NCBI GenBank assembly: GCA_947476925.1
Contig: CANJSF010000031.1
Span: forward strand, 1-41,096
Direction: 5' to 3'
Origin: Rhodospirillaceae bacterium
GTDB taxonomy: Bacteria; Pseudomonadota; Alphaproteobacteria; Rhodospirillales; Rhodospirillaceae
DNA length: 41,096 nucleotides
Shown: positions 1 to 7,619 of the stretch, piece by piece
Layout of the letters: each line of letters starts with the position of its first letter
Position numbering within the stretch: the stretch's first letter is position 1
Notes under the pieces: generated by a model
Database searches by the model: none
Told to the model about the DNA's origin: nothing
The model's input: the letters and a program-made list of their open reading frames with translations, nothing else
Program-made: the position numbers and the translations under genes

Positions 1-35
1 AGTATTACAACACCAAGAGACCACATTCGGCGCTC

Positions 36-69
36 GGCTATAGGCCACCCGCGCCCGTGGCCTATAGCC
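36..69. repeat. Perfect 13-bp inverted repeat (hairpin)
   Basis: Arms 36-48 and 57-69 are perfect reverse complements around an 8-nt GC-rich loop at 49-56. It lies downstream of the minus-strand gene at 141-827, so it could stop or stabilise that transcript. No T-run follows on either strand, so it is not a canonical intrinsic terminator. Its upstream partner on the plus strand, if any, is outside the window. Confidence 0.6.
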
Positions 70-140
70 AAACACCAATCCCACTCGAACAAAGTGAAAT
101 CATGCAGTAGACTAACATTACGACTGGTGCAGAAAATCGG

Positions 141-827
141 TCAGGTCAGTGTGACTAACTCTGAAGCGCTCGACCACCAAGGCTTTGCGATAAATAGCAC
201 TGCGTTTGTCGCTCCGTCCAAGTGCAACTGCATGCGGCAGTCGGCTTTCAGGATGGCTGCTAGCTCCTCGACCGGTGAAACTTGGCTTTGAAGCAGATTG
301 TGATCATGGGTTCGAATACCTTTGTCGGTGACCGCAAGAACCCAGATTTGCCCCGAGTTGTGAAGAGTTATCGCGATCTCTCCCCCAGGAACCGTGGATG
401 AATTGCGACAAATATCTTCGACTAATGCTTGGATGATCCGCCCAATCGCATTGCACCTCCAGGCCGATAGTGAACCGCTATTGAGGTCAAACCAGAGTGT
501 AATGCGCCGCGACTGGAGAAGTTCTTTTTGAACAAGTTTACAGACTTCCAACAGATAACCCTGGGCGCGTGGACGCCACTTTCGATCAATGCTTTCATCT
601 GCCAACGCATTCATTAGCTGTTCCTCATGGGACATTGGCGAAGCGACGTGAGTGCCAATTCCGACAACATTTGTTGTGGACCACTTGGTACAAGCAGCAA
701 TATTCATGCCAATTTCCGAAGGAATTTCTTCAATGGATTCAATGGTGTGAAATGCTGTGCGCCTTGAAAGCGTAAAGAATTCAAGGGCAGTGTAAAAAAC
801 GGCAGAATTGCCCGTTGTCCCTTCCAT
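141..827 (-). CDS. Degenerate HWE-type sensor histidine kinase-like protein
   Basis: The 228-residue product resembles the dimerisation plus HATPase_c part of alphaproteobacterial HWE/HisKA_2-like kinases. Residues about 85-112 fit the second helix and linker. Residues 125-143 (CNAIGRIIQALVEDICRNSS) sit where the ATP-binding N box should be, and 165-172 (VTDKG) resembles the G1 box. The N-box asparagine appears to be replaced by Asp/Cys, no phosphoacceptor His block is evident, and there is no transmembrane or sensory domain. Catalysis is therefore doubtful; it may be a decayed kinase or a regulator. The start at 827 has GAGG just upstream, but residues 1-64 look poorly conserved, so starts at 707 or 635 are possible. 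It is transcribed alone, away from the operon at 1070-2361. Confidence 0.5.
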   Translation of the reverse strand: MEGTTGNSAVFYTALEFFTLSRRTAFHTIESIEEIPSEIGMNIAACTKWSTTNVVGIGTHVASPMSHEEQLMNALADESIDRKWRPRAQGYLLEVCKLVQKELLQSRRITLWFDLNSGSLSAWRCNAIGRIIQALVEDICRNSSTVPGGEIAITLHNSGQIWVLAVTDKGIRTHDHNLLQSQVSPVEELAAILKADCRMQLHLDGATNAVLFIAKPWWSSASELVTLT

Positions 828-920
828 TGACCTCGGCTGGCCTGAAACGCCAATAGCTATGGGGTCAGCCAGCGGTGAGCTAACTCGTTGATCGGTATGG
901 ACTTATTGAAATTGGCCTTG

Positions 921-1050
921 GCCACAGTCTGCGGCGCGCAATGCTCTATATATAAGTGAGCAAATTCGCTGCTCAACAGAACGGGGAATTATTTTTGGCG
1001 AACAGGGAACATAAATCCGCGGATCAAGTTTTTGGGACCGAGAGGCATCA
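921..1050. repeat. Interspersed repeat, copy A
   Basis: Bases 921-973 match 15896-15948 at 48 of 53 positions. Bases 962-1008 match 16042-16088 at 39 of 47. Bases 1000-1041 match 28512-28553 at about 31 of 42. It contains a CTCTATATATA run and an AACAGGGAA-like core repeated about every 25 bases. It fills the gap between the kinase-like gene and the SDR gene. No reading frame explains it; it is probably a diverged mobile or intergenic repeat family. Confidence 0.7.
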
Positions 1051-1069
1051 AATCCGGACACCTATAAAG

Positions 1070-1768
1070 TCACTCAGTGCTACTCGGATAAAGTATCTTC
1101 CCAATCGTCTTTGGTTCATTCAAACAATCGACAACTTTCTGAGCTAAGTCTGCACGGGTAATCGGTTTGGCGGACACCGCCTTCTCGGTTAGTTGCAGTT
1201 TTCCATTGGCGGCCAGGTTTGTCAGTTGGCCCGGCCGAAGTATCGTGTACTGCAAACCGCTTTGGATCAGGTAGTTCTCGGCGTCTTCCTTGACCGCGAT
1301 AATTCGGCCCAGAGCTTTGCGCTGTTGGTCGGGAACGACCGCCATGCTGTCGCCGGGACCAAGTACGGTCACTATAACGACACGCTTTACGCCGGCAGCT
1401 TTAGCAGCATCGACAAGGTTCTTGGTGCCTTCAAAATCCGGCATGGGCTCACCCTGTTTTCCCCCCAGCGTAGAAACAACTGAGCTGAATTTCTTTCCTG
1501 CAAAGGCTGCGCGGACATCTTGCGCGTTAAGTGCGTCACCCACAGCATAAGAGACTTTAAGTGGCTCAAGACCCGAGCGATCGGAGCTGGCGCGGACAAA
1601 AGCGGTGACTTTCTCGCCGCCCGCGGTGAGTACTTTGGCTGTTTCTAATCCGGTGGCGCGTGACGCTCCGAAAATCAAAACGCCATCGGATTGGGCCTTC
1701 GGTCCTGCGGCGCAGGCTGCGAGAGATGCCGCAAGGACAAAAATCAGTAAGCGCCGTTCCATTCTCAT
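1070..1768 (-). CDS. Lipoprotein-anchored NAD(P)-binding SDR (NmrA/atypical SDR type)
   Basis: The 232-residue protein has an N-terminal lipobox (LAAC, Cys19), then a Rossmann fold starting at residue 30 with GASRATGLETAK, as in atypical SDRs of the NmrA/SDR_a5 group. Later residues (LRPGQLTN, TRADLA) match the usual YwnB/NmrA-like C-terminal part. These proteins bind NAD(P) and are cytosolic flavin reductases, isomerases or redox sensors, so a lipoprotein signal is odd: a periplasmic enzyme would have to retain its own cofactor. It overlaps the upstream YcnI-like gene by 4 nt, so the two are probably co-translated. Start 1762 is an alternative. The fold is confident; the substrate is unknown. 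Confidence 0.75.
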   Translation of the reverse strand: MRMERRLLIFVLAASLAACAAGPKAQSDGVLIFGASRATGLETAKVLTAGGEKVTAFVRASSDRSGLEPLKVSYAVGDALNAQDVRAAFAGKKFSSVVSTLGGKQGEPMPDFEGTKNLVDAAKAAGVKRVVIVTVLGPGDSMAVVPDQQRKALGRIIAVKEDAENYLIQSGLQYTILRPGQLTNLAANGKLQLTEKAVSAKPITRADLAQKVVDCLNEPKTIGKILYPSSTE

Positions 1769-2361
1769 TTGCCGACCTTTGCTTTCATTTCTTGGCGCGC
1801 CTTTTGCAAAACTTCAAACTCGACGCCCAGTTGCGGGCGGGCTGGCTTCTGCAACACAACGAACGGCGAGGGCTTCTCCAACAGCCACATACGCCAGACT
1901 TCCTCCGAGTCAGCAACCGTGTCGACCCAGCGCTCTTCGCCTTGCTCGCACTTGGTTACCGTCTTGAAGAAAAGGCGCGCGCCTGGTGTGTCGGGCAGAT
2001 TTGCGAAGAAGTTAAACAGCGCTATCTGATTGGGAGGCAGTTTGCCTTTCCATACGATCTCATCGATCACTTCGGTCACTTCGCGGCCATTTGGCATCTT
2101 CATTGGCTTGTCGAGCTTCTTCATTACGGTAGTAGCCTCCCAGCCTGCGCGCTGCTCGGGCACGATCGCTCGCACACTATCAGGCTTCTTGACATGAACT
2201 TCGGTCACGGGCGACGCCCCGCAACCATGTGGGACAAGGAGTTGCAGAGTTGTTTCGTACCCAGCCGGTGCATCCATATTGGACATGACAATGTGGGCCG
2301 AAGCTGCGGTAGATGACAAAAGGGTGAGCGTGAATAGGGCTGCGACTTGAGTGGACGTCAT
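1765..2361 (-). CDS. YcnI-like (DUF1775) periplasmic copper-associated protein
   Basis: The 198-residue protein has a signal peptide ending in ASA followed by His23 (AHIVMSN). The mature N-terminal His is the copper-binding hallmark of YcnI/DUF1775 domains. The segment A-PAGYETTLQLLVPHGCGASPVTEV (read in two parts around residues 32-56) is the family core, with the PHGC motif. YcnI-type proteins bind Cu(II) outside the cytoplasmic membrane and usually accompany CopC/CopD or SCO genes; none is visible here. Its only partner is the overlapping SDR lipoprotein gene. It is divergent from TonB receptor 1, so the two share the 2362-2669 control region. Confidence 0.85.
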   Translation of the reverse strand: MTSTQVAALFTLTLLSSTAASAHIVMSNMDAPAGYETTLQLLVPHGCGASPVTEVHVKKPDSVRAIVPEQRAGWEATTVMKKLDKPMKMPNGREVTEVIDEIVWKGKLPPNQIALFNFFANLPDTPGARLFFKTVTKCEQGEERWVDTVADSEEVWRMWLLEKPSPFVVLQKPARPQLGVEFEVLQKARQEMKAKVGK

Positions 2362-2669
2362 GGTGGCTCCGACTGTGGTGAATAAACGAAATGCGCGACA
2401 CGTGAGTTCAATATCAACGCGGCATTCACATCAGTCAACGAAGTACGCGCGATAGCTCGCAATCATAGCTATTCATAACAAACGGTGGTTTATCATACCG
2501 GCTCGGGTGCATTTGTAAGAAAATGTCGGCTTCGTCATTGACCAACTGGTGCACGCGTTTTGCCGGCGGGTCTCGTCAGAACCATAGGCTTTTGTCATAT
2601 CTACGTAACAAGACGCGCACTCAGAATTTCGAGCTAGGCCCGCGATCTTGAATTTAGAGGGGAAATACA
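2362..2669. promoter_or_regulatory. Divergent control region with TAGCT-N9-AGCTA dyad
   Basis: This 308-base gap separates the minus YcnI-like gene from plus TonB receptor 1. It contains a perfect dyad ATAGCT-N9-AGCTAT at 2452-2472 that matches, in sequence and spacing, sites at 6604-6622 and 12947-12965. A GAGGGG ribosome-binding site lies just upstream of the ATG at 2670. I see no gene in the gap. Confidence 0.5.
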
Positions 2670-5108
2670 ATGAAGAACATAACGAAGCGCTCGGGCATTT
2701 TGTTTGCTGTTTTGGCTGCATCGACTGCGCTGATCGATGTGGGATCTGCCTACGCTCAGGTCGAAGAAATCATTGTCACGGCCCGCAAACGCTCGGAAAA
2801 TCTTCAAGATATTCCCTTGTCGATTACCGCGATTACTGCCGAGACTATAGATCGCAAAGGGATCACCAGTTTGGGCGGAGTTCTAAATCTGACAGCAGGC
2901 CTGATCCTCGACACATATTCGTCTCAAAACACCCGGGTTGTCATTCGCGGTCTGTCGCCGACGCGCGGACGGCCCAACGTCGCATTTCTGCAAGATGGCG
3001 TAGATATATCGTCGGAAGCTGTGCAGTCAGGTGGAGGTGGATCGCTACTCAACAATACACGCTTGTTTGATCTGGAGCGCATTGAGATCGTAAAAGGCCC
3101 TCAAAGCGCGCTGTATGGCCGCTCAGCCTTTGCGGGTGCCATCAACTATGTCACCAAAAAGCCGGGGGACAAATTTGAAGGCAGAGTTAGTGCAGACGTC
3201 GGTAACTATGGAAAGGCCGAAGTTGGCGGCAGCGTGTCGGGACCGGTCGTCGCAGGTAAACTGGCCATCGGTTTGAACGGCTCGGCCTGGACGCATGGTG
3301 GCTTTTATAAAAACAGTGTGACTGGCGCCAAAATTGGCGGGACCGATGGTTATGGGGTGGCTACTTCTTTTGTCGCCACGCCCAGTGACACATTCAAAGT
3401 TACGGGCCGCTTGGAATACACCAATGACGAAAACGAGATCGGACCGTTCGCATGGGCAAAAGCAAACAGCACGCTGACACTTCCAACTTCTGCACTCGGA
3501 CGCGTAATTAGTCCCGCCGTGCCAACGGCAACGGCATTTACAGGCAAAGTGCCTAGCTCCAAAGGACTAATTGTCACCTCAAGTCCAAATCCCCGCACTG
3601 GCCTCGACTATGAAGGATCTGCGCGTGAAGTGTTCCGCGTCACTCTAACGGGTGAAGCTGATTTGAACTTCGCAACTTTTATATCGCAAACGCATTACGC
3701 CACAGCCAATACATCGCAGTCGGAAGAGAACTCGCGCCAAGGAAATACCAATGCCTTGGCGTTCTCGACTATTGTGGACTTGCGAAGCGACATCGAGATG
3801 ATCAGCCAGGAAATCAAGCTGATTTCCCCGTCGGGTGAGAAGCTGCAGTGGTTGACGGGCGCGCTGTTCTGGAAAGAGACCGTCGATCAAGATGACGTTG
3901 GCTTGGCCTGCCTTAGCATCCCAACGCGTCCCTGCGGCCCGCTGATTGCGGCCTTGCCAGCTTTCCCGGCATTGCATTGGGGTCGCGATACCACGCATTA
4001 CTCGGCTTATGCACAAGTCCAATACGCGCTGACCGATCAACTCAAAATCTCAGCCGAAGCACGTTTGCAAAGTGAAAAGCTGCTGGTCAATGGTCCACTC
4101 ACACCTCGCACACTTGATCCGTTCGGTCTGTTTGGTCGCCCCGTTGCTGCGTTCACACCAGTAGCGTCAATTCCCGCCGGCGATCACGATGGGTTCCTCA
4201 CGCCACGGTTTACCGCTGAATATAAACTCAGCGAAATTACACTCCTCTATGGTTCGGTTGCCAAAGCCGGCAAGCCGAGTGGCGTCTCTACAACTGGCGC
4301 GGCTTCTGGAGGCTTTGACCCTGAATTATTCCGTTTTGGCGCTGAGACGATGTGGGTCTATGAAGTCGGTCAGAAATCGACGTTCAATGACGGAAAGGGA
4401 AAGATCAATCTTGACGGTTATTACCAAGACTTCGCCAACAAACAGGTGTCGACCCAGATCGTACGATCTAATGGGCTGTTGGGAACGCGTACGGTCAATG
4501 CTGGCGGCGCACGCGTATACGGTGCTGAATTAGAATTGGGCTATGCGCCAACGCGGGATCTCAACCTGAACTTGGCGTATTCGTATATCGACAGCAAATA
4601 TACGAACTACGTCACCACGGGCGCTGGCCCTGGCGTGATTGCTACTGTGGGAAACTGTAAGGTCGTGACCTTACCAACCGTGCCAAGCCCGACAACCACA
4701 TGCGAACTGGATCGTTCGGGCGACGAACTGGAGAATGTTTCGCGTCATTCATTGGTGCTATCCGGAAGCTACACAATTCCAATCTCCGGTGACATGAATT
4801 GGCGCTTTGATACCGACGTTCGTTATCAGGATGATCGCTTTGCCGATACTGAAAACTTGCTGTTGTTGCCGGGATATTGGAACGTTGATTTGCGTGCTGG
4901 CATCGAAACAGACACCTGGGACATAACGGCCTATGCCAATAATCTGTTCAACGACAGAACGGTTAAGACAGCGTTTCCATTCACTGATTTCGGTACGTTG
5001 CGGGTTGTTCCATTTCCACCCCCGTTCACGGTCGTCTTGAACAACGGTCTGCAATCAGGCCTACCTGATAAGCGTCAATTGGGCCTTCGAGCCAAATACC
5101 GTTTTTAA
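2670..5108 (+). CDS. TonB-dependent receptor 1
   Basis: The 812-residue outer-membrane receptor has a signal peptide (about 1-28, cut after AYA). The plug starts at the EEIIVTARKR motif and carries VIRGLSP, LQDGVDIS and the ERIEIVKGPQSALYGRSAF block. A long beta-barrel with alternating aromatic strands ends in KYRF, the C-terminal Phe needed for outer-membrane insertion. Such receptors import siderophores, cobalamin or, in sphingomonad-type bacteria, many organic substrates using TonB energy. It is more distant from the two paralogous receptors at 13183 and 16861. It stands alone between its own promoter and a hairpin at 5137-5166, and the upstream dyad suggests control with the IclR module. 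The ligand is unknown. Confidence 0.93.
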   Translation: MKNITKRSGILFAVLAASTALIDVGSAYAQVEEIIVTARKRSENLQDIPLSITAITAETIDRKGITSLGGVLNLTAGLILDTYSSQNTRVVIRGLSPTRGRPNVAFLQDGVDISSEAVQSGGGGSLLNNTRLFDLERIEIVKGPQSALYGRSAFAGAINYVTKKPGDKFEGRVSADVGNYGKAEVGGSVSGPVVAGKLAIGLNGSAWTHGGFYKNSVTGAKIGGTDGYGVATSFVATPSDTFKVTGRLEYTNDENEIGPFAWAKANSTLTLPTSALGRVISPAVPTATAFTGKVPSSKGLIVTSSPNPRTGLDYEGSAREVFRVTLTGEADLNFATFISQTHYATANTSQSEENSRQGNTNALAFSTIVDLRSDIEMISQEIKLISPSGEKLQWLTGALFWKETVDQDDVGLACLSIPTRPCGPLIAALPAFPALHWGRDTTHYSAYAQVQYALTDQLKISAEARLQSEKLLVNGPLTPRTLDPFGLFGRPVAAFTPVASIPAGDHDGFLTPRFTAEYKLSEITLLYGSVAKAGKPSGVSTTGAASGGFDPELFRFGAETMWVYEVGQKSTFNDGKGKINLDGYYQDFANKQVSTQIVRSNGLLGTRTVNAGGARVYGAELELGYAPTRDLNLNLAYSYIDSKYTNYVTTGAGPGVIATVGNCKVVTLPTVPSPTTTCELDRSGDELENVSRHSLVLSGSYTIPISGDMNWRFDTDVRYQDDRFADTENLLLLPGYWNVDLRAGIETDTWDITAYANNLFNDRTVKTAFPFTDFGTLRVVPFPPPFTVVLNNGLQSGLPDKRQLGLRAKYRF

Positions 5109-5136
5109 AACGTAGAATTTTTGCTGTCGCGACTTT

Positions 5137-5166
5137 GGTCGCCGTTCACAAAATGTGGCGGCGACC
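5137..5166 (+). terminator. Hairpin terminator after TonB receptor 1
   Basis: GGTCGCCG at 5137-5144 pairs with CGGCGACC at 5159-5166, and an inner CACA/TGTG pair extends the stem. It sits 28 bases after the receptor stop codon. A short ACTTTTG follows instead of a clean T-run, so it is a probable but imperfect intrinsic terminator. Confidence 0.55.
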
Positions 5167-5334
5167 AATACTTTTGAGTCGAGATGCTGCGTTCGGCCTC
5201 ACGCTCGCGCTTTATGGCTGGCCAGCGCAGCATTGCTTTTGCCATTCGGGTCGCGAGGGACATGCAACACTAACAACAGTCTAAATGCAATGTGTAGCAT
5301 TCGCAGGAAATCAGCATTGCTTGGCCCAAAAAAT

Positions 5335-6519
5335 CTAGGCAATCACTTTCTTCCGGTATGTCAAAGTTAGACTAATAACTGAAAACAGTGCGGCAGATTG
5401 GAGTGCGGTCGAAGGGCTCCACAACTCAGCCAAGAGGCCCCAAAACGGACTGCTGAGTGCCGTTGCTCCCATCATCACAGTTGTCATCAGAGCTAACCCT
5501 CGGCCTCGAAGGTGTCGCGGTAGAATCGTCTGCGCTGCGATCTGAAAGGCTGACATGGCGTAAAACGACATAGCGCCAATAGCCAATAAACTAGCCGATA
5601 ATAATAGGGTTGATCCAAATAATGAAAGACCCGCAATAAAAACTGCATGGCCCAAAATCGCGGCGTTGAGCGTTAACTCGTTGCCGAGATAGCGACGAAT
5701 GGGTTCCATCGCGAACGCTCCGATAATTGAGCCCAGGCCGAAGTTTGCATAAACCAAACCGAACTCGCTGGCGTCGGTAACGATGAGCGGCAGGATCGCG
5801 AGTACGGTTGACCATGCCCCGAAGTACAGTCCGCTGCGCAACAACACGGCACTGAAATTTTCATTGGTGAACGTAAATGTCACAAGCTCTCGTAAATCTT
5901 CTCTTAGGCTAGACCGCCCACGATCGACTATGACGCCGCGCCCAAGCTTGAGACGTAGTAGTATTATAATGAAGCTAAAATAGGTTAGCGCGTTGCCGAA
6001 AAGCAGAACGATGGGCCCTAGAAAGGGCAACAAGCCAGCCGAAATCATGGGGCCAACAACTCTGCCGCCATTTACCGCAAGGCTGTTGAGACCAACAGCA
6101 GCCGGAATTTGGGACGCCGGCACTAAGTCTGGAAGCAGCGCCGATTGTGTGGGCAGCTTCAACGCGTTTCCTGCTGCCAATGCAATAGTCATGAGCAGCA
6201 ATAGGGTCGGGCTTTGATAGTCCGCCAACATCGTGCCGGCAATGATCACTGGGGTTATCGTCATGACTGTATGCGCCACCACCAAAAGCTGTTGACGGTC
6301 GGCGCGGTCGGCGATCAATCCGGCGGGCAGTGATAATATCATCACGGGCAGAAACATGGCGGTTTGCACAAATGACACCAAAAGCGGATCGCCTTGCGTC
6401 CAGATGCGCATTAACCAAGTTACCGTTATGTTCTGCATCCAGAAACCAGCCGTCGACAGGGCCATGCCGAACCAAAACGTTCGAAACGAGGCTTGAGATA
6501 ATGGCGCGAAAATAGACAT
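5335..6519 (-). CDS. MFS transporter, EntS/MFS_3-like
   Basis: The 394-residue integral membrane protein has about 12 hydrophobic segments. It begins FAPLSQASFRTFWFGMALS, the usual opening of the MFS_3 (enterobactin-exporter-like) group, and has LPAGLIADRADRQQLL, the motif-A loop between helices 2 and 3. Family members export siderophores, drugs or metabolites by proton antiport. A TTG start at 6534 would add MPGPR; the ATG at 6519 fits the family better. It is divergent from the IclR regulator gene and shares a promoter region holding a copy of the TAGCT-N9-AGCTA dyad, so it is a likely target of that regulator. It may efflux a toxic catabolic intermediate, but the direction and substrate are inferred. 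Confidence 0.85.
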   Translation of the reverse strand: MSIFAPLSQASFRTFWFGMALSTAGFWMQNITVTWLMRIWTQGDPLLVSFVQTAMFLPVMILSLPAGLIADRADRQQLLVVAHTVMTITPVIIAGTMLADYQSPTLLLLMTIALAAGNALKLPTQSALLPDLVPASQIPAAVGLNSLAVNGGRVVGPMISAGLLPFLGPIVLLFGNALTYFSFIIILLRLKLGRGVIVDRGRSSLREDLRELVTFTFTNENFSAVLLRSGLYFGAWSTVLAILPLIVTDASEFGLVYANFGLGSIIGAFAMEPIRRYLGNELTLNAAILGHAVFIAGLSLFGSTLLLSASLLAIGAMSFYAMSAFQIAAQTILPRHLRGRGLALMTTVMMGATALSSPFWGLLAELWSPSTALQSAALFSVISLTLTYRKKVIA

Positions 6520-6603
6520 GCGGGGGCCTGGCAAGTGCTTTTACCCGATCTGGTGAGGCCAGGTTTGCATACCTGAGCAACATGGACACCACAATCCTAG
6601 GTC

Positions 6604-6622
6604 CAGCTCGTATAACGAGCTA
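6604..6622. promoter_or_regulatory. Candidate operator in the MFS-IclR divergent promoter
   Basis: The 17-bp perfect dyad AGCTCG-TATAA-CGAGCT lies at 6605-6621. Aligned on the half-sites it reads CAGCT-N9-AGCTA, matching the dyads upstream of TonB receptors 1 and 2. A second 8-bp palindrome, TTACGTAA, lies nearby at about 6654-6661. Position between divergent regulator and transporter genes is typical for an autoregulatory operator. Confidence 0.45.
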
Positions 6623-6732
6623 TCTTAAGATCAGCGGATGCAACTTGAGTGGCATTACGTAAACTCGGCATTCGCGTTGATATGGAGCTACCGTAAGCAT
6701 TTTTCGAATAGCTTAAAACGACTGTCCGACAT

Positions 6733-7518
6733 ATGACCCAGTCAATTCAATCTCTCGACCGCGGCCTTCAAATATTAGAGCTGCTCAATCGGCAGCCTGG
6801 ACTAACAGCTAATCAGGTTGCAAAGCAGAGCGGTCTGACGCGGGGAACAGCATTTCGAGTTCTTGAGACGCTGCGCAATCTTGACTATCTCCTGCGCGAT
6901 TCAGAAGGCGGTTGCTATTGGCTTCAGCGGCGTGTCTGTGCGCTGGCGGATGGATTTATTGAAGAAGCCTGGATCAACCAGATCGCCCGCCCGGAGCTTG
7001 AGTTGCTGGGCCATGAATTGGTCTGGCCGCTAACAATCACGACACCCTCTGGTATCTCAATGCTTGTGCGCCTCAATACGGATTTCCAAAGTCCCTTATC
7101 CAAGAACCGGTTCCCTATCGGTCATCGCGTATCACTTGTGGCGAGCGCTTCAGGCAAGGCTTATCTCGCCTACTGCGAGCCCGAGCACCGCGCGCTTCTT
7201 ATCGATCTCGTCGTTAGGTCATCGCCACGTGCCGAGGACAAGGTCGCACGAAATGGCAAGGGGATGCGCAATATCTTGAGCCAAGTGCGTCGTGATGGTT
7301 TTGCGACAATGAGCGACGGCGACCGAAGTGCAGTCGCCGTGCCGATACTGTCCAAACAGCAGCCACTTGCTAGCTTGGCGATGAGGTTTTTCAGCTCGGC
7401 TATTCGAGCGAATGGAATTCGAAGAGATGTGCTGCCTCTGCTGAAGCGTGCAGCTGAAAAGATCGGGCGGTCCTTCGAAACCGCACCACCAAAACAAATA
7501 GGAAGTGCTGCCAACTAG
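6733..7518 (+). CDS. IclR-family transcriptional regulator
   Basis: The 261-residue protein has an N-terminal winged helix-turn-helix (residues about 5-60; LTANQVAKQSGLTRGTAFRV) and a C-terminal IclR effector domain (about 80-245; GHRVSLVASASGKAYLAYC is the family segment around the effector pocket). IclR proteins control aromatic and carboxylic acid catabolism as repressors or activators, binding short palindromes. The gene lies between an MFS exporter (divergent) and the CoA-transferase/acyl-CoA dehydrogenase operon (same strand, 101-base gap), so these are its likely targets. No clear ribosome-binding site precedes the ATG at 6733. An effector such as an aromatic acid or its CoA thioester is inferred only. 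Confidence 0.92.
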   Translation: MTQSIQSLDRGLQILELLNRQPGLTANQVAKQSGLTRGTAFRVLETLRNLDYLLRDSEGGCYWLQRRVCALADGFIEEAWINQIARPELELLGHELVWPLTITTPSGISMLVRLNTDFQSPLSKNRFPIGHRVSLVASASGKAYLAYCEPEHRALLIDLVVRSSPRAEDKVARNGKGMRNILSQVRRDGFATMSDGDRSAVAVPILSKQQPLASLAMRFFSSAIRANGIRRDVLPLLKRAAEKIGRSFETAPPKQIGSAAN

Positions 7519-7534
7519 CTCACTATTCGAGCGT
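7516..7534. promoter_or_regulatory. Imperfect copy of the shared dyad before the CoA-transferase gene
   Basis: TAGCT-N9-AGCGT begins at the stop codon of the IclR gene and ends 86 bases before the CoA-transferase start. It has the same spacing as the three better sites and one mismatch, and the inner TAGCTC/GAGCG pairs resemble the site at 12945-12967. It could control the catabolic operon. Confidence 0.35.
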
Positions 7535-7619
7535 AATTACTTTGTCTCAAGACGGCTAAGCATGATCTCGCCATGATGGCACTGTAACATCCCATAACCT
7601 GACTAAAAGTGTTAAGCTC

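Noticed and set aside
36-69. Intrinsic terminator
   Set aside because: The 13-bp hairpin is strong but no T-run follows on either strand, so only a hairpin is reported.
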